Source: Chloroflexota bacterium
GTDB lineage: Bacteria > Chloroflexota > Chloroflexia > Chloroheliales > Chloroheliaceae
Reading direction: 5' to 3'
Assembly (NCBI GenBank): GCA_028287745.1
Contig: JAQBPB010000049.1
Location: 1 to 64,000 of the forward strand
DNA length: 64,000 nucleotides
The position numbers and the translations under genes were made by a program. Below, piece after piece: positions 33,227 to 41,669 of this stretch (position 1 is the first letter of the stretch; every line of letters starts with the position of its first letter). A model generated the notes under the pieces. The model was not told where the DNA came from. It did no database searches and saw only the letters and a list, made by a program, of their open reading frames with translations.

Positions 33227-34171
33227 ATGGCGCTATTGGTAGAAAATATAAGTAAAAACTTCGCGAACGTACAGGCGGTCCGGAATCTCTCAATGAAAGT
33301 TGAGGCCGGTGAGATTTTCGGCTTCCTGGGCCCAAACGGGGCCGGGAAAACCACTACTATCCGGATGATACTGGATATTCTCCGGCCTGATAGCGGACAG
33401 ATTACCTGGAATGGTACACCGGTCAGGGAAATTCCGCGCAAAGCCTGGGGTTATCTGCCCGAAGAACGCGGCCTCTACCCTAAAATGACCGTCGAGGACC
33501 AGCTTATCTTCCTGGCCCGGCTGTACGGCATGCCAAAGGAGACGGTCAAACGCGAACTGTCGGATTGGCTGGAACGCTTCCAGATTACGACCTACCGCAA
33601 GAAAAGAGTTGAAGAGCTTTCCAAAGGCAATCAGCAAAAGGTCCAGTTCCTGGCGACGATTCTGCATGAGCCGGATATTTTGATAATGGACGAACCTTTT
33701 AGCGGGTTGGACCCGGTAAACGTTAACCTGCTTAAGGATGCTTTCCTGGAAATGCACCGGCGCGGCAAGACTATTATCTTCTCCACCCACCAGATGGAAA
33801 CGGTTGAAGAACTTTGCCAGAACATTTCGATTATCAATAAAGGCCAGGTGGTGGTTGAAGGCAGCGTCCGGCAGGTCAAGCGCAGCACCGGCCGCAACCT
33901 CGTGCGGTTAGCTCTGGATAACGACCCTGAAATTGCCTGGCTGGACCAGGTGCCGGGGGTTACGGTGACCAAACGGCGGCAGGACTATGTGGAAATGAAC
34001 CTGGCTCCCCCGGCTACCACCGAACAAATCTTGCAGGCGGCTTTGCAGCAGGGCGGCCGCATAACCCGGTTTGAACTGGCGGAACCTTCCCTGAACGACA
34101 TATTTATCGAACGCGTGAGTGGCATTGCCCAACCCGATGCGCCGGTCCCGGCTGCGACAAATATACGGTAG
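33227..34171 (+). CDS. ABC exporter ATPase, NatA type
   Basis: ATPase of a two-gene exporter, 314 residues. Walker A GPNGAGKTT at 35-43, signature LSKGNQQ around 126-132 in place of LSGGQ (usual for this branch), Walker B ILIMDEP, and the switch His in STHQMET. The C-terminal domain ends EPSLNDIFIERVSG, a known feature of NatA-like proteins. Its membrane partner starts 182 bases downstream after a repeat-rich gap. NatAB in Bacillus exports sodium; the substrate here is open. Confidence 0.9.
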   Translation: MALLVENISKNFANVQAVRNLSMKVEAGEIFGFLGPNGAGKTTTIRMILDILRPDSGQITWNGTPVREIPRKAWGYLPEERGLYPKMTVEDQLIFLARLYGMPKETVKRELSDWLERFQITTYRKKRVEELSKGNQQKVQFLATILHEPDILIMDEPFSGLDPVNVNLLKDAFLEMHRRGKTIIFSTHQMETVEELCQNISIINKGQVVVEGSVRQVKRSTGRNLVRLALDNDPEIAWLDQVPGVTVTKRRQDYVEMNLAPPATTEQILQAALQQGGRITRFELAEPSLNDIFIERVSGIAQPDAPVPAATNIR

Positions 34172-34258
34172 GCGTGGCACGTTGAAGATTGAACGTACTA
34201 CGATCAATGTGTAACGGGTCAACAAGCAAAGTAAAAGTAATACCGGGAAACTTCCCTC

Positions 34259-34311
34259 CGTTTAACGTTAAACGTGCTACCTTATCCGTTAAACGTTCTT
34301 TCGTTAAACGT
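34259..34311. repeat. Three copies of CGTTAAACGT between the NatA- and NatB-like genes
   Basis: Copies at 34266-34275, 34287-34296 and 34302-34311; the first overlaps a perfect 16-bp palindrome (34259-34274). Repeated dyad-like units before a gene suggest a regulator-binding array or an inserted repeat. Confidence 0.6.
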
Positions 34312-34353
34312 GCTTCCTGCCACTTCCAAACAAAAGACTTGTAGGAGTCCCTA

Positions 34354-35772
34354 ATGGCATTTCTCAAAAATAAGCGCAACCCCGAAACCTCCACTGAAAC
34401 CCCGGCGGCTTTGATGGTAGCCGGTTCCAACCACGCGGCCAGCCAGAACGCCCGCAACATTCCTTTAATCATCGCCCGGGAGTACAAGGCACGGGTCCAG
34501 AAACGCTCCTTTGTGGTCGGCACCATAATCCTGGTGGTGCTGGTAATTGTGGCGGCTTTTATCCCCACCGTGATTGAAATAATCAGTTCGAATTCGCAGT
34601 CAAGAATTGCCGTTGTTAATACGGCCGGTCAAATAGCCGGTCAGAACCCGGTAAGCTACCTTGACTCCCAGCTAAACACCACCCTTGACAGCAGCGGCCA
34701 GCTCAGGCCCGTAGCCACCGGTACCAAGAAACAATTTGAAATCGGCCTGGCCCAACCGGACCAGGTGGCGGCTTTGCGGCAGCAAGTGCGGGACGGTAAG
34801 CTTGACGCGGTACTGGTGATAGGCCGGACTCCTGCCGAAGAGTTAAGTTTCGATTACTTCAGCAGCGGCAGCCTGAGTGGCGCTACTGCCGCCAGGATCC
34901 AGTCGGCCTCCGCCCAGCTGACCTTTTTAGATAAGTTAGCCCGGTTAGGCATACCGCAATCCCAGCTTGGCACCCTTTTCCAGGGACCAAGCCTGCGAGC
35001 GACCAGCACTAACGATGAAAAATCCGGCCGGACGCCGGCTGAAACCGGGGCGGCTATCCTGGTAGTAACGCTGGGGGTTATTCTGATCTTCACCACGATT
35101 CTGCAATACGGCTCCACCGTGGCCCAGGGCGCGGCTGAAGAAAAGAGCAACCGGGTGATGGAAATTATGATCAACGCGGCTACCCCTTTCCAGCTAATGA
35201 TTGGCAAAATTGTCGGGATTGGTCTGGCCGGGTTTACCCAGGTAGCGGCCCTGGCTGCCGCCGGTATTGCCGCGTTTCTGGTCCAGGACCCTATCAAAAG
35301 CGCGGCCCTTGGTAACGCCTCCGGTGGGACTCGGATTGACATAACAAGCTTATCGGTCGGGCTGCTGGGGCTGGTTGTATTATATTTCGTGCTGGGGTTT
35401 ATGCTCTATGCCACGCTTTATGCGGCGGTCGGTTCGCTGGTAAGCCGCCAGGAAGATGTCCAGGCAGCGCTGGCTCCGCTGACTTTTATTTTCATGGCCG
35501 GTTATTTTGTCAGCATCTTTTCGTTGAACGCGGGAGATGCGGCCTGGGTGAAAGTGATTTCCTACATACCGTTCTTTACCCCAACCGTAATGTTGAGCCG
35601 GGTAGGAAATTCTTCTTTAAGCTGGTGGGAAATTCCGTTGAGCGTGGTAATTATGATAATTTCGATTATCGTGTTTACCTGGCTGGCAAGCCGGATATAC
35701 CGGGCCGGGGTCTTGATGTACGGCCAGAAGCCCAGTTTCAGGCGGATAATTAAACTGGCTTTCTCGCGGTAA
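34354..35772 (+). CDS. ABC exporter permease, NatB type
   Basis: 472 residues: polar N-terminus of about 30 residues, helix 1 (about 52-72), a large extracytoplasmic domain of about 170 residues, then five more helices. The loop after helix 2 contains EEKSNRVMEIMINAATPFQLMIGKI, a hallmark of the NatB/CcmB-like ABC-2 family. ATG 34354 follows GTAGGAG at 9 bases. Pairs with the ATPase encoded before it. Substrate unknown. Confidence 0.9.
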   Translation: MAFLKNKRNPETSTETPAALMVAGSNHAASQNARNIPLIIAREYKARVQKRSFVVGTIILVVLVIVAAFIPTVIEIISSNSQSRIAVVNTAGQIAGQNPVSYLDSQLNTTLDSSGQLRPVATGTKKQFEIGLAQPDQVAALRQQVRDGKLDAVLVIGRTPAEELSFDYFSSGSLSGATAARIQSASAQLTFLDKLARLGIPQSQLGTLFQGPSLRATSTNDEKSGRTPAETGAAILVVTLGVILIFTTILQYGSTVAQGAAEEKSNRVMEIMINAATPFQLMIGKIVGIGLAGFTQVAALAAAGIAAFLVQDPIKSAALGNASGGTRIDITSLSVGLLGLVVLYFVLGFMLYATLYAAVGSLVSRQEDVQAALAPLTFIFMAGYFVSIFSLNAGDAAWVKVISYIPFFTPTVMLSRVGNSSLSWWEIPLSVVIMIISIIVFTWLASRIYRAGVLMYGQKPSFRRIIKLAFSR

Positions 35773-35787
35773 AAGAGCAGGGCAGGT

Positions 35788-36342
35788 TTAGTTCGTTTCA
35801 CCGGGATAACACACATACCGGAAGCCGCAACTGTGGCAGCGTACGGTCATGTCGTGCTGCGGTTCGGGTAAGGGGCCGCCTTTAAAGGCCGGGACGGTGT
35901 TGAGTTCGCGCATTTCTTCCATGAGGTCAATTAAACTCTGGCGCAACTCGTCCGTCCACTCAATCCGAAAGGTCTTATCCCGGTAGCGCAGCAGCCCGTA
36001 AGGCGGGTGTTCCTGCCAGTCTTCTTCCAGCAGGAGGCAGTAGGCCGCCAGCTGCATAATATCGCTTTCGTAGGGCTGTTCGGACTGCCGGGAGGGTTTT
36101 AACTCGACCGGGACCAGCCCTTTTTTTGTTTCCAGGACATAGTCCGGTTTGCCGGTCAGGCCGTAAGTGGCCGAGAAAAGCGGCTCGGAAACTTTCTCCC
36201 AGGCCCCGCTATCGCTATAGATTACCGATACCCGGGCCAGGGGCAGGCCGGTGGCTTTTTGAGCCAGCCAGGAGCGGCGGGCCAGAAAAACCGCCCCGGC
36301 CAGGATTATAAAACCGGCCAGCAGCAACAGCCAGGGACTCAA
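35788..36342 (-). CDS. Membrane-anchored Cas4-like PD-(D/E)XK nuclease
   Basis: 184 residues. A PD-(D/E)XK core is visible: GKPDYV (D67), then VELK (E80, K82), and the QLAAY motif (Q97, Y101). The C-terminal Cys set C169, C172 and C178 matches three of the four Fe-S Cys of Cas4; the usual N-terminal Cys is missing, and instead residues 4-20 form a membrane helix. So it is a Cas4-like nuclease that may not hold a normal cluster. There is no CRISPR array or other cas gene here. It overlaps the M48 protease gene by 4 bases, so they are coupled. Confidence 0.8.
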   Translation of the reverse strand: MSPWLLLLAGFIILAGAVFLARRSWLAQKATGLPLARVSVIYSDSGAWEKVSEPLFSATYGLTGKPDYVLETKKGLVPVELKPSRQSEQPYESDIMQLAAYCLLLEEDWQEHPPYGLLRYRDKTFRIEWTDELRQSLIDLMEEMRELNTVPAFKGGPLPEPQHDMTVRCHSCGFRYVCYPGETN

Positions 36343-37481
36343 GCGTAACCCTGCCGGGCGATAAAGTCTTCACCTCGCCGGATGCGTTCGGCAATCGGCG
36401 GGTGCGTGTAAAAGAGCCAGACCGCCCAGGCCGGTGGGGCGGCATCGGCCAGGTTCTGGTTAGCCAGCTTTTTCATGGCGCTGATAAAGGCGGTGGCGTT
36501 GCCGGTAATATTCAGCGCATAGATATCGGCGGCATTCTCGCGGGTCCGGCTGAGGTAGTTGGTCAGCGGCATCGTCAGCAGGCCAAAAGCGACCATCACC
36601 AGCACGAACAGTGGGAAAGCCGCTACGTCGCCCAGTCCCCGGAACCCCAGCAGGTTGATCCCGGCTTGCAGGAAAAGATGGGCCAGGTAGAAGCTAAACA
36701 TGGTAATCACGCTGTCCAGCAGCACGCCGCGCCAGATATCGCCGTGGACGTGGTGGCCTAACTCGTGAGCCATAATGACTTCAATTTCGTCAGCGGTGTA
36801 ATTCGAAGTGAGGGTATCGCCCAGCACGACCCGCCGGGTATTGCCAATGCCGGTGACAAAGGCGTTAGCCGAAGAAGTGCGTCGGCTAAAATCAATCGTG
36901 TAGACGCCTTTAACGGTAGCCCCGGTCTTCTGGCCCAGGCGCAAAATGCGGTCCTGCAATTCCTCGTTTTCCAGCGGGATAAACTTGTTAAAAAGCGGCA
37001 TAATGATAACCGGGGCCAGGTTGACCATTACCACCACGAATAGCAGGTAAACCAACCCGCCGACCAGCCACCACCACTCGCCCAGGTTTCGGAAGCCGAA
37101 ATAGAGCGCTTCCAGTAACGGTAGTCCGATTGCCACGGCCACCAGGCCGCCTTTTGCCAGGTCCAGTAACCAGGAACCAAAGGATTGGTGTAGCATGCCG
37201 TATTTGATAGGCAGGTAGTAGCCGCTGTAGATATCCAGGGGAAGGGTTAAAATAGCATAGATGCCGCCAAAGATTGCAAGGTAAACTGGCACGGCCAGCC
37301 ACTGGTTGGTAGTCCAGCTTTCAACCAGCTTGCGCAATTCCAGGGAAAATCCGCTCAGAAGCATCAAAATCAAAAAGACCAGGGCCAGCCCGGTGTTGAC
37401 GAAGAATAGCCGGTGCTTAACACTGGCATACTCGCGGGCTTTTTGCTGGCGCGCCTGGCTCATTTCGGTGGATATTGCCAT
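36339..37481 (-). CDS. M48 family membrane metalloprotease (Ste24/HtpX-like)
   Basis: 380 residues with five or six membrane helices. Zinc site HELGH at 239-243 and the downstream Glu (E315 in RTRENAADIYAL). The N-terminal layout and the ...RRTSSANAFVTGIGNTRRVVLGD segment are typical of the CAAX protease 1/Ste24-like branch rather than short HtpX. Likely role is quality control of membrane proteins. ATG 37481; upstream pairing is weak (AGAGTAAATT). First gene of a two-gene unit with the Cas4-like nuclease. Confidence 0.9.
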   Translation of the reverse strand: MAISTEMSQARQQKAREYASVKHRLFFVNTGLALVFLILMLLSGFSLELRKLVESWTTNQWLAVPVYLAIFGGIYAILTLPLDIYSGYYLPIKYGMLHQSFGSWLLDLAKGGLVAVAIGLPLLEALYFGFRNLGEWWWLVGGLVYLLFVVVMVNLAPVIIMPLFNKFIPLENEELQDRILRLGQKTGATVKGVYTIDFSRRTSSANAFVTGIGNTRRVVLGDTLTSNYTADEIEVIMAHELGHHVHGDIWRGVLLDSVITMFSFYLAHLFLQAGINLLGFRGLGDVAAFPLFVLVMVAFGLLTMPLTNYLSRTRENAADIYALNITGNATAFISAMKKLANQNLADAAPPAWAVWLFYTHPPIAERIRRGEDFIARQGYA

Positions 37482-37596
37482 AATTTACTCTGCTTTAAGT
37501 TGAGTTTAGGTTAGCAAGACAATATACTATCTAAAGTATAGCATAAAATATAATTGCTATTAAACAGTAAAAAGCTTTCCAGCATTTGGTTATTTT

Positions 37597-37605
37597 TGTT
37601 AGAAT
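37597..37605 (+). promoter_or_regulatory. Extended -10 promoter of the PfkB kinase
   Basis: TGTTAGAAT within TTTTTGTTAGAATAA. The same 15-base context occurs before the GH13 region (50978). It lies inside the only canonical start-containing extension of the kinase frame, arguing that the kinase starts downstream. Confidence 0.5.
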
Positions 37606-37645
37606 AACTCTTGTTATTTTACTAAAACAGGAACGAGAGACTTTT

Positions 37646-38692
37646 ATCAAAGACGCGGCTAACAGTACCCCGGCCGGACCAGGCGTAATCTGCATGGGAG
37701 AAGCCCTGGTCGATATTCAACCGGCCGAACGGCGCCAAACTTTGCAGGCGGCCAATTTATTGCGGCGCGTGGCGGGCGGCGCCCCGGCTAATGTCACGGT
37801 GGCTTTGGCCCGATTGGGTGTACCTGCCGCCTTCCTGGGAAAAGTCGGGGCCGACCCTTTTGGCTATTTCTTGCGCGACACCCTGGCCGGGGCCGGGGTG
37901 GATATTAGCCGGATGCGCTTTGGGACCGAAGCCGCCACCGGGGTAGCTTTTGCCTGGGTAAAAGATGTACAGACCGGTGAGGTGGGTTATTTCTCACTGC
38001 GCTACCTGAGCGCCGACCGGACCCTGGCACCGGAAGAACTTGACCTGAATTGGTTGCGCCGGGCGACCGCCTTTCAATTCGGTTCGCTCTTACTGTCGGC
38101 GGAACCTTCGGCGACAGCCACCTGGCAGGCTCTTGAAACCGTCCGGGCGGCCGGGGTGCCATGTCTATATGACCTGAACCTGCGGCTACCGGCATGGAAG
38201 AGCCCAGAACAGGCCCGGAAGGGCATGCTGGCTCCGCTGGAATGCAGCGATATTGTGAAGCTAAACCGGCACGAACTGGCTTTTCTAACCGGTGAAACCG
38301 ACCTTGAACGGGGCGTGGCAAAAATCTGGCGGCCGGACTGCTGGCTGCTGGTAGTTACCCTCGACCGGGAGGGTTGTTACTACCGCACCAGGACCGGGTC
38401 GGGCCGTTTAGACGGTTTCCCGGTAGCGGTTGCCGATACGATTGCCTGTGGCGACGCTTTTGTAGCGGGCCTGCTGGCCCAATTATTGAGGTTAAGTTAT
38501 ACTGGTATAAATAAAACAGCCGGTATCAGGGACTTTGATTATGCCAACCCTGAGCAAGTGCGTAGGGCATGTTATTATGCCAATGCGGCCGGGGCTTTAA
38601 CCGCCACCCGACCGGGAGCGATTCCGGCCCTGCCGACCAGACGGCAGTTGGACCGGTTCTTAAAAAGTGCGACGGCTAACCTGGAAAGTTAG
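37646..38692 (+). CDS. PfkB family carbohydrate kinase (fructokinase-like), start uncertain
   Basis: Phosphorylates a sugar with ATP. 348 residues from ATC 37646. The PfkB N-terminal signature GEALVDIQP...GGAPANVTVALARLG and the C-terminal ACGDAFVAGLL (catalytic D270) place it with fructokinases and 2-keto-3-deoxygluconate kinases. There is no ATG, GTG or TTG between a predicted promoter at 37597 and the internal Met in ICMGEA, which is too late for the fold. TTG 37586 would start upstream of the predicted promoter and has no ribosome-binding site. ATC 37646, 6 bases after GAGAG, gives a family-like N-terminus. Start is inference. Confidence 0.82.
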   Translation: MKDAANSTPAGPGVICMGEALVDIQPAERRQTLQAANLLRRVAGGAPANVTVALARLGVPAAFLGKVGADPFGYFLRDTLAGAGVDISRMRFGTEAATGVAFAWVKDVQTGEVGYFSLRYLSADRTLAPEELDLNWLRRATAFQFGSLLLSAEPSATATWQALETVRAAGVPCLYDLNLRLPAWKSPEQARKGMLAPLECSDIVKLNRHELAFLTGETDLERGVAKIWRPDCWLLVVTLDREGCYYRTRTGSGRLDGFPVAVADTIACGDAFVAGLLAQLLRLSYTGINKTAGIRDFDYANPEQVRRACYYANAAGALTATRPGAIPALPTRRQLDRFLKSATANLES

Positions 38693-38818
38693 CACCGGGA
38701 ATAGGCCGGGGTAACAGGTAAGGTAAAATGGGTCACCTCGAAAAAGTTAATGGCTTTTATAGTATTAAGCATATTTAGCCGAGGACATTTTACGTTCAAA
38801 GCTAATGGGGAGACAGAC

Positions 38819-39373
38819 ATGCAGCAAAAATGTAGTAAATGCCACACAAATTTTGATTTTGAGGATGCTTTTTGCCGAAAATGTGGGACCACACTGGCCT
38901 TTGAGTCGGTCGTGGTGGAACCGGCCCAGGAGAGTATTAGGCAACCAGACCGGCAAGTGGTAACCGGTGAGATTATTACCGTCGCCCAGGGCTCCCGTGA
39001 GTTGGGGCATAGCGGGGCGGATACTCGCAAGATGCTGCTAAACCTTTCTAAAAAGGTTGGTTCCAAAGTTTCCGAAGCCCTCAAGACCGAGCAAGGTCGT
39101 AAATTGACCCAGGGTGCCGCTACCCTGGCGGTAGCCGTCGGGGTAGAACTGGTGAACCACGCGGCCGGGAAACTGGCTAAGACCAACCAGAACGGCGGTC
39201 CCGGCCAGAAACTGGTCCGGCAACCGGCCAGCCTGGCGGAAGCGGTCCTGAAAGCTTTTGAAGAGCAGCGAGCCCAACCCCAGGCCAGGCAATCCGATAA
39301 CCCGGATGTGGAAGAAACAATTGTCCACGAGCGAGTTGTTATAAAAAGGACCTGGCGCAAGCCCCAGGATTAG
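38819..39373 (+). CDS. Zinc-ribbon protein of unknown function
   Basis: 184 residues. A zinc ribbon opens the protein (CSKCH...FCRKCG, Cys at 5, 8, 21 and 24). The middle (80-125) is helical with a hydrophobic Ala/Val/Leu segment (LTQGAATLAVAVGVELVNHAAG) that could be amphipathic or weakly membrane-associated. The tail is charged. ATG 38819 follows GGGGAG at 6-7 bases; the longer frame from 38750 is not supported. No function assigned; it precedes proline dehydrogenase but a separate promoter (39377) exists for that gene. Confidence 0.6.
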   Translation: MQQKCSKCHTNFDFEDAFCRKCGTTLAFESVVVEPAQESIRQPDRQVVTGEIITVAQGSRELGHSGADTRKMLLNLSKKVGSKVSEALKTEQGRKLTQGAATLAVAVGVELVNHAAGKLAKTNQNGGPGQKLVRQPASLAEAVLKAFEEQRAQPQARQSDNPDVEETIVHERVVIKRTWRKPQD

Positions 39374-39376
39374 TTA

Positions 39377-39385
39377 TGTTATAAT
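39377..39385 (+). promoter_or_regulatory. Extended -10 promoter of proline dehydrogenase
   Basis: TGTTATAAT immediately after the zinc-ribbon gene. It argues against a start at TTG 39403, which would leave almost no leader. Confidence 0.55.
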
Positions 39386-39459
39386 TCGACCGCGAATTGT
39401 AATTGGAAATGTCAGCCCGGTACTCCAACCGGGTTGGCCTAAATAAAGTAAGGTGTTTT

Positions 39460-40389
39460 GTGGCAAGCTTAAGCCTTAAAGAACCGATTCTGAAGCTTTC
39501 TCAAAGTCCTCAGATGAAGGGGTTTGTGACCACTAACCGGCTGGGACGAGTTGTAGCCCGCCGCTTTGTAGCCGGTGAAACGGTTGAAGATGCAGTAAAA
39601 GCCAGCCGCGAGATGAACCAACAGGGGCTCCATGTAAGTCTTGATCATCTAGGGGAGAACACCTCGAACGTTGATGAAGCAAATCACGCCACTGGGGAAG
39701 CTCTGGAAATCCTGGACGTTATCGCCCGGGAGAAACTGGACGCGAATATTTCGGTCAAACTGACCTCAATGGGTCAGGACATTGATTACGACCTGTGCTA
39801 CCAGAATATCTTGCGGGTAGTCAGGAAGGCCAAAGCCCAGGATGACACTTTTGTCCGGCTGGACATGGAAGCCTCGGCTTATACCCAGCGCACGCTTGAC
39901 CTGTTCTGCAACCTCTGGGAAGAAGGCCATCACAATGTCGGCGTAGTCTTGCAAAGTTACCTCTACCGTACCGAAAAAGACGTTGAGGCAATGATCAAGT
40001 TAGGGGCGCGGGTACGGTTGTGTAAGGGGGCTTACCTGGAACCGGCCGAAGTGGCCTACCAGGAAAAAGCCGAAGTTGACCGAAATTACCTGCGCTGTAT
40101 GGAACGCCTGATGAGCGAAGGGAACTATCCCGGCCTGGCGACCCATGACGAAAAGATCATCGAGCACGCCATCAACTACGCTACACGCAATAAAATCACC
40201 GCCGACAAGTTCGAGTTCCAGATGCTTTACGGCGTGCGGCGCGACCTGCAAAAACGCCTGGTCCACCAGGGTTATAATGTCCGGGCCTACATACCGTACG
40301 GTTCGGAGTGGTACCCTTACTTGATGCGGCGCATGGCCGAACGTCCGGCCAACCTGTTCTTTATTGCCTCACAGTTCTGGAAAGGCTAA
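39460..40389 (+). CDS. Proline dehydrogenase, monofunctional
   Basis: FAD enzyme that oxidises proline to pyrroline-5-carboxylate, first step of proline use as carbon, nitrogen and electron source. 309 residues, the normal size of bacterial single-function enzymes. Barrel motifs visible: ISVKLTSMG (about 97), RLDMEAS, VVLQSYLYRT (about 170), VRLCKGAYLEP and the C-terminal YLMRRMAERPAN that binds the substrate. GTG 39460 has TAAGG 6 bases upstream; the longer TTG 39403 start lies next to the promoter -10. The partner P5C dehydrogenase is not in the window. Confidence 0.92.
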   Translation: MASLSLKEPILKLSQSPQMKGFVTTNRLGRVVARRFVAGETVEDAVKASREMNQQGLHVSLDHLGENTSNVDEANHATGEALEILDVIAREKLDANISVKLTSMGQDIDYDLCYQNILRVVRKAKAQDDTFVRLDMEASAYTQRTLDLFCNLWEEGHHNVGVVLQSYLYRTEKDVEAMIKLGARVRLCKGAYLEPAEVAYQEKAEVDRNYLRCMERLMSEGNYPGLATHDEKIIEHAINYATRNKITADKFEFQMLYGVRRDLQKRLVHQGYNVRAYIPYGSEWYPYLMRRMAERPANLFFIASQFWKG

Positions 40390-40449
40390 TCTGAACGAGG
40401 CTTGCCAGGGCCTTAGCAGTATTGGTCCTGGCAGGTCCGAAAAGAAGAT

Positions 40450-40698
40450 ATGGACAAGGTAAAGTTAAAGTTTTTCGCGGCCTTCCGGGAAACCACCGGC
40501 CAGAGCGAGTTAGACTGGCCGCTGGCAGCGGGACAGACCGCCGGGGATGTGTTGGAAAGCCTGGTTGTGGAATATCCAGCCCTATCCGGCGGAGTGAAAA
40601 GCGCCCTGGTTATGGTCAACCGCCGTTATGCCACCCGCCAGACTGCCCTGCAGCCCGGTGATGAAGTCGCTTTTCTGCCGCCGGTCGGAGGCGGCTAA
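40450..40698 (+). CDS. moaD: Molybdopterin synthase sulfur carrier subunit MoaD
   Basis: Ubiquitin-like protein of 82 residues that carries the thiocarboxylate sulfur for molybdopterin. It ends in the required Gly-Gly (LPPVGGG). The beta-grasp pattern KLKFFAAFRETTG...DEVAFLPPV matches MoaD. It is activated by a MoeB-type enzyme, for which the ThiF/MoeB-like protein at 25603 is the candidate. The next gene starts two bases later and moaE follows, so these are one operon. Confidence 0.92.
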   Translation: MDKVKLKFFAAFRETTGQSELDWPLAAGQTAGDVLESLVVEYPALSGGVKSALVMVNRRYATRQTALQPGDEVAFLPPVGGG

Positions 40699-40699
40699 A

Positions 40700-41158
40700 G
40701 TGTTTCCGCGCCGCCAACCGGCTCTGCCACCAGAAATCCCGCCTTATGGCGTATTAATTGGCCGGATGATCTTTACCGGCGGCCTGGCCCTGGTAATTTT
40801 GGGCCTGGGGTTCCTGATAATGCTGGGTATCGCGGCCGGTTCGCTGCTGGCCCTGCTAATCTTTGGCCTGATAACCCTGGCCGGGCTGGTGGTCTGCTGG
40901 CTGGCGGTGCGCGATTTAAACGGCCCCACCCGCGAAGAACCGGCCCTGGTGACGGACCGCTCGGCCCATTCGGAAGGCGGCAACCCGGTTTACGAGCTAA
41001 AATTTAAGTTTACTAACCCTCCTTTAAAGGATTCTAAGGTGGCGTTAAGCTATAATGTCAATCAGCTTGACTGGCAGCGCTTCCAGGTTGGGGATAGGGT
41101 AGTAGTGAGGTATTCGGCTCACTTTAAACTCCTGGTGGATATACGCCCGAATTCCTGA
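40700..41158 (+). CDS. Two-helix membrane protein inside the moaD-moaE cluster
   Basis: 152 residues, not recognised. Two membrane helices at about residues 21-42 and 45-68, then a soluble domain of about 80 residues that looks beta-rich (VYELKFKFTNPPLKDSKVALSYNVNQLDW...VVVRYSAHFKLLVDI). GTG 40700 has GGAGG (40687-40691) 8 bases upstream, inside the end of moaD, so translation is coupled. A role in the cofactor pathway is not implied by its sequence; it may simply share the transcript. Confidence 0.65.
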   Translation: MFPRRQPALPPEIPPYGVLIGRMIFTGGLALVILGLGFLIMLGIAAGSLLALLIFGLITLAGLVVCWLAVRDLNGPTREEPALVTDRSAHSEGGNPVYELKFKFTNPPLKDSKVALSYNVNQLDWQRFQVGDRVVVRYSAHFKLLVDIRPNS

Positions 41159-41186
41159 GCAAAATTTCAAAAAGGACTCTTGCGCT

Positions 41187-41642
41187 ATGATAATTAAAAT
41201 TACCGATCAACCGCTGGACCTCCAGGAATTGATTGCCGATGTCACAACTGAAGCCAATGGTGGGGTAGTGGCCTTTTTGGGCGTAGTCCGGCGCTGGAAT
41301 GATGGGCCGGACGGCCAACCGCGCGAGGTCCACTGGCTGGAGTATGAAGCTTACAAGGATGCCGCCGAAGAAGTAATGCGCGATATCGCCCGCCAGGTCG
41401 CCGAAAAATGGGGCCTGACCAGCCTGGCGATGGCTCACCGGGTGGGCCACCTGGAAATCGGGGAACCGGCTGTCGCTGTGGCGGTGGGCGCACCGCACCG
41501 GGGAGTGGCCTTTGATGCTTGCGAGTTTGCGATTGATACGCTTAAAGCGACCGTGCCCATCTGGAAAAAGGAGTCCTGGGAGACCGGGGCCGATATGGGC
41601 CAGAGCTGGGTAGTCAATAAAGAGAGCCTGCAAGAAAGCTAA
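41187..41642 (+). CDS. moaE: Molybdopterin synthase catalytic subunit MoaE
   Basis: Converts precursor Z (cPMP) to molybdopterin with sulfur from MoaD. 151 residues. The active-site block GAPHRGVAFDACEFAIDTLK and the catalytic Lys in VPIWKKE are intact, as is the N-terminal GGVVAFLGVVR. ATG 41187 follows AAAGGA. Cytoplasmic heterotetramer with MoaD. The next gene follows after 27 bases. Confidence 0.93.
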   Translation: MIIKITDQPLDLQELIADVTTEANGGVVAFLGVVRRWNDGPDGQPREVHWLEYEAYKDAAEEVMRDIARQVAEKWGLTSLAMAHRVGHLEIGEPAVAVAVGAPHRGVAFDACEFAIDTLKATVPIWKKESWETGADMGQSWVVNKESLQES

Positions 41643-41669
41643 TACCTCAAGAGTAAAAAGGAAAAGTGT

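Noticed and set aside
35788..36342. CRISPR-Cas locus suggested by the Cas4-like gene
   Set aside because: No repeat-spacer array or other cas gene occurs anywhere in the window.
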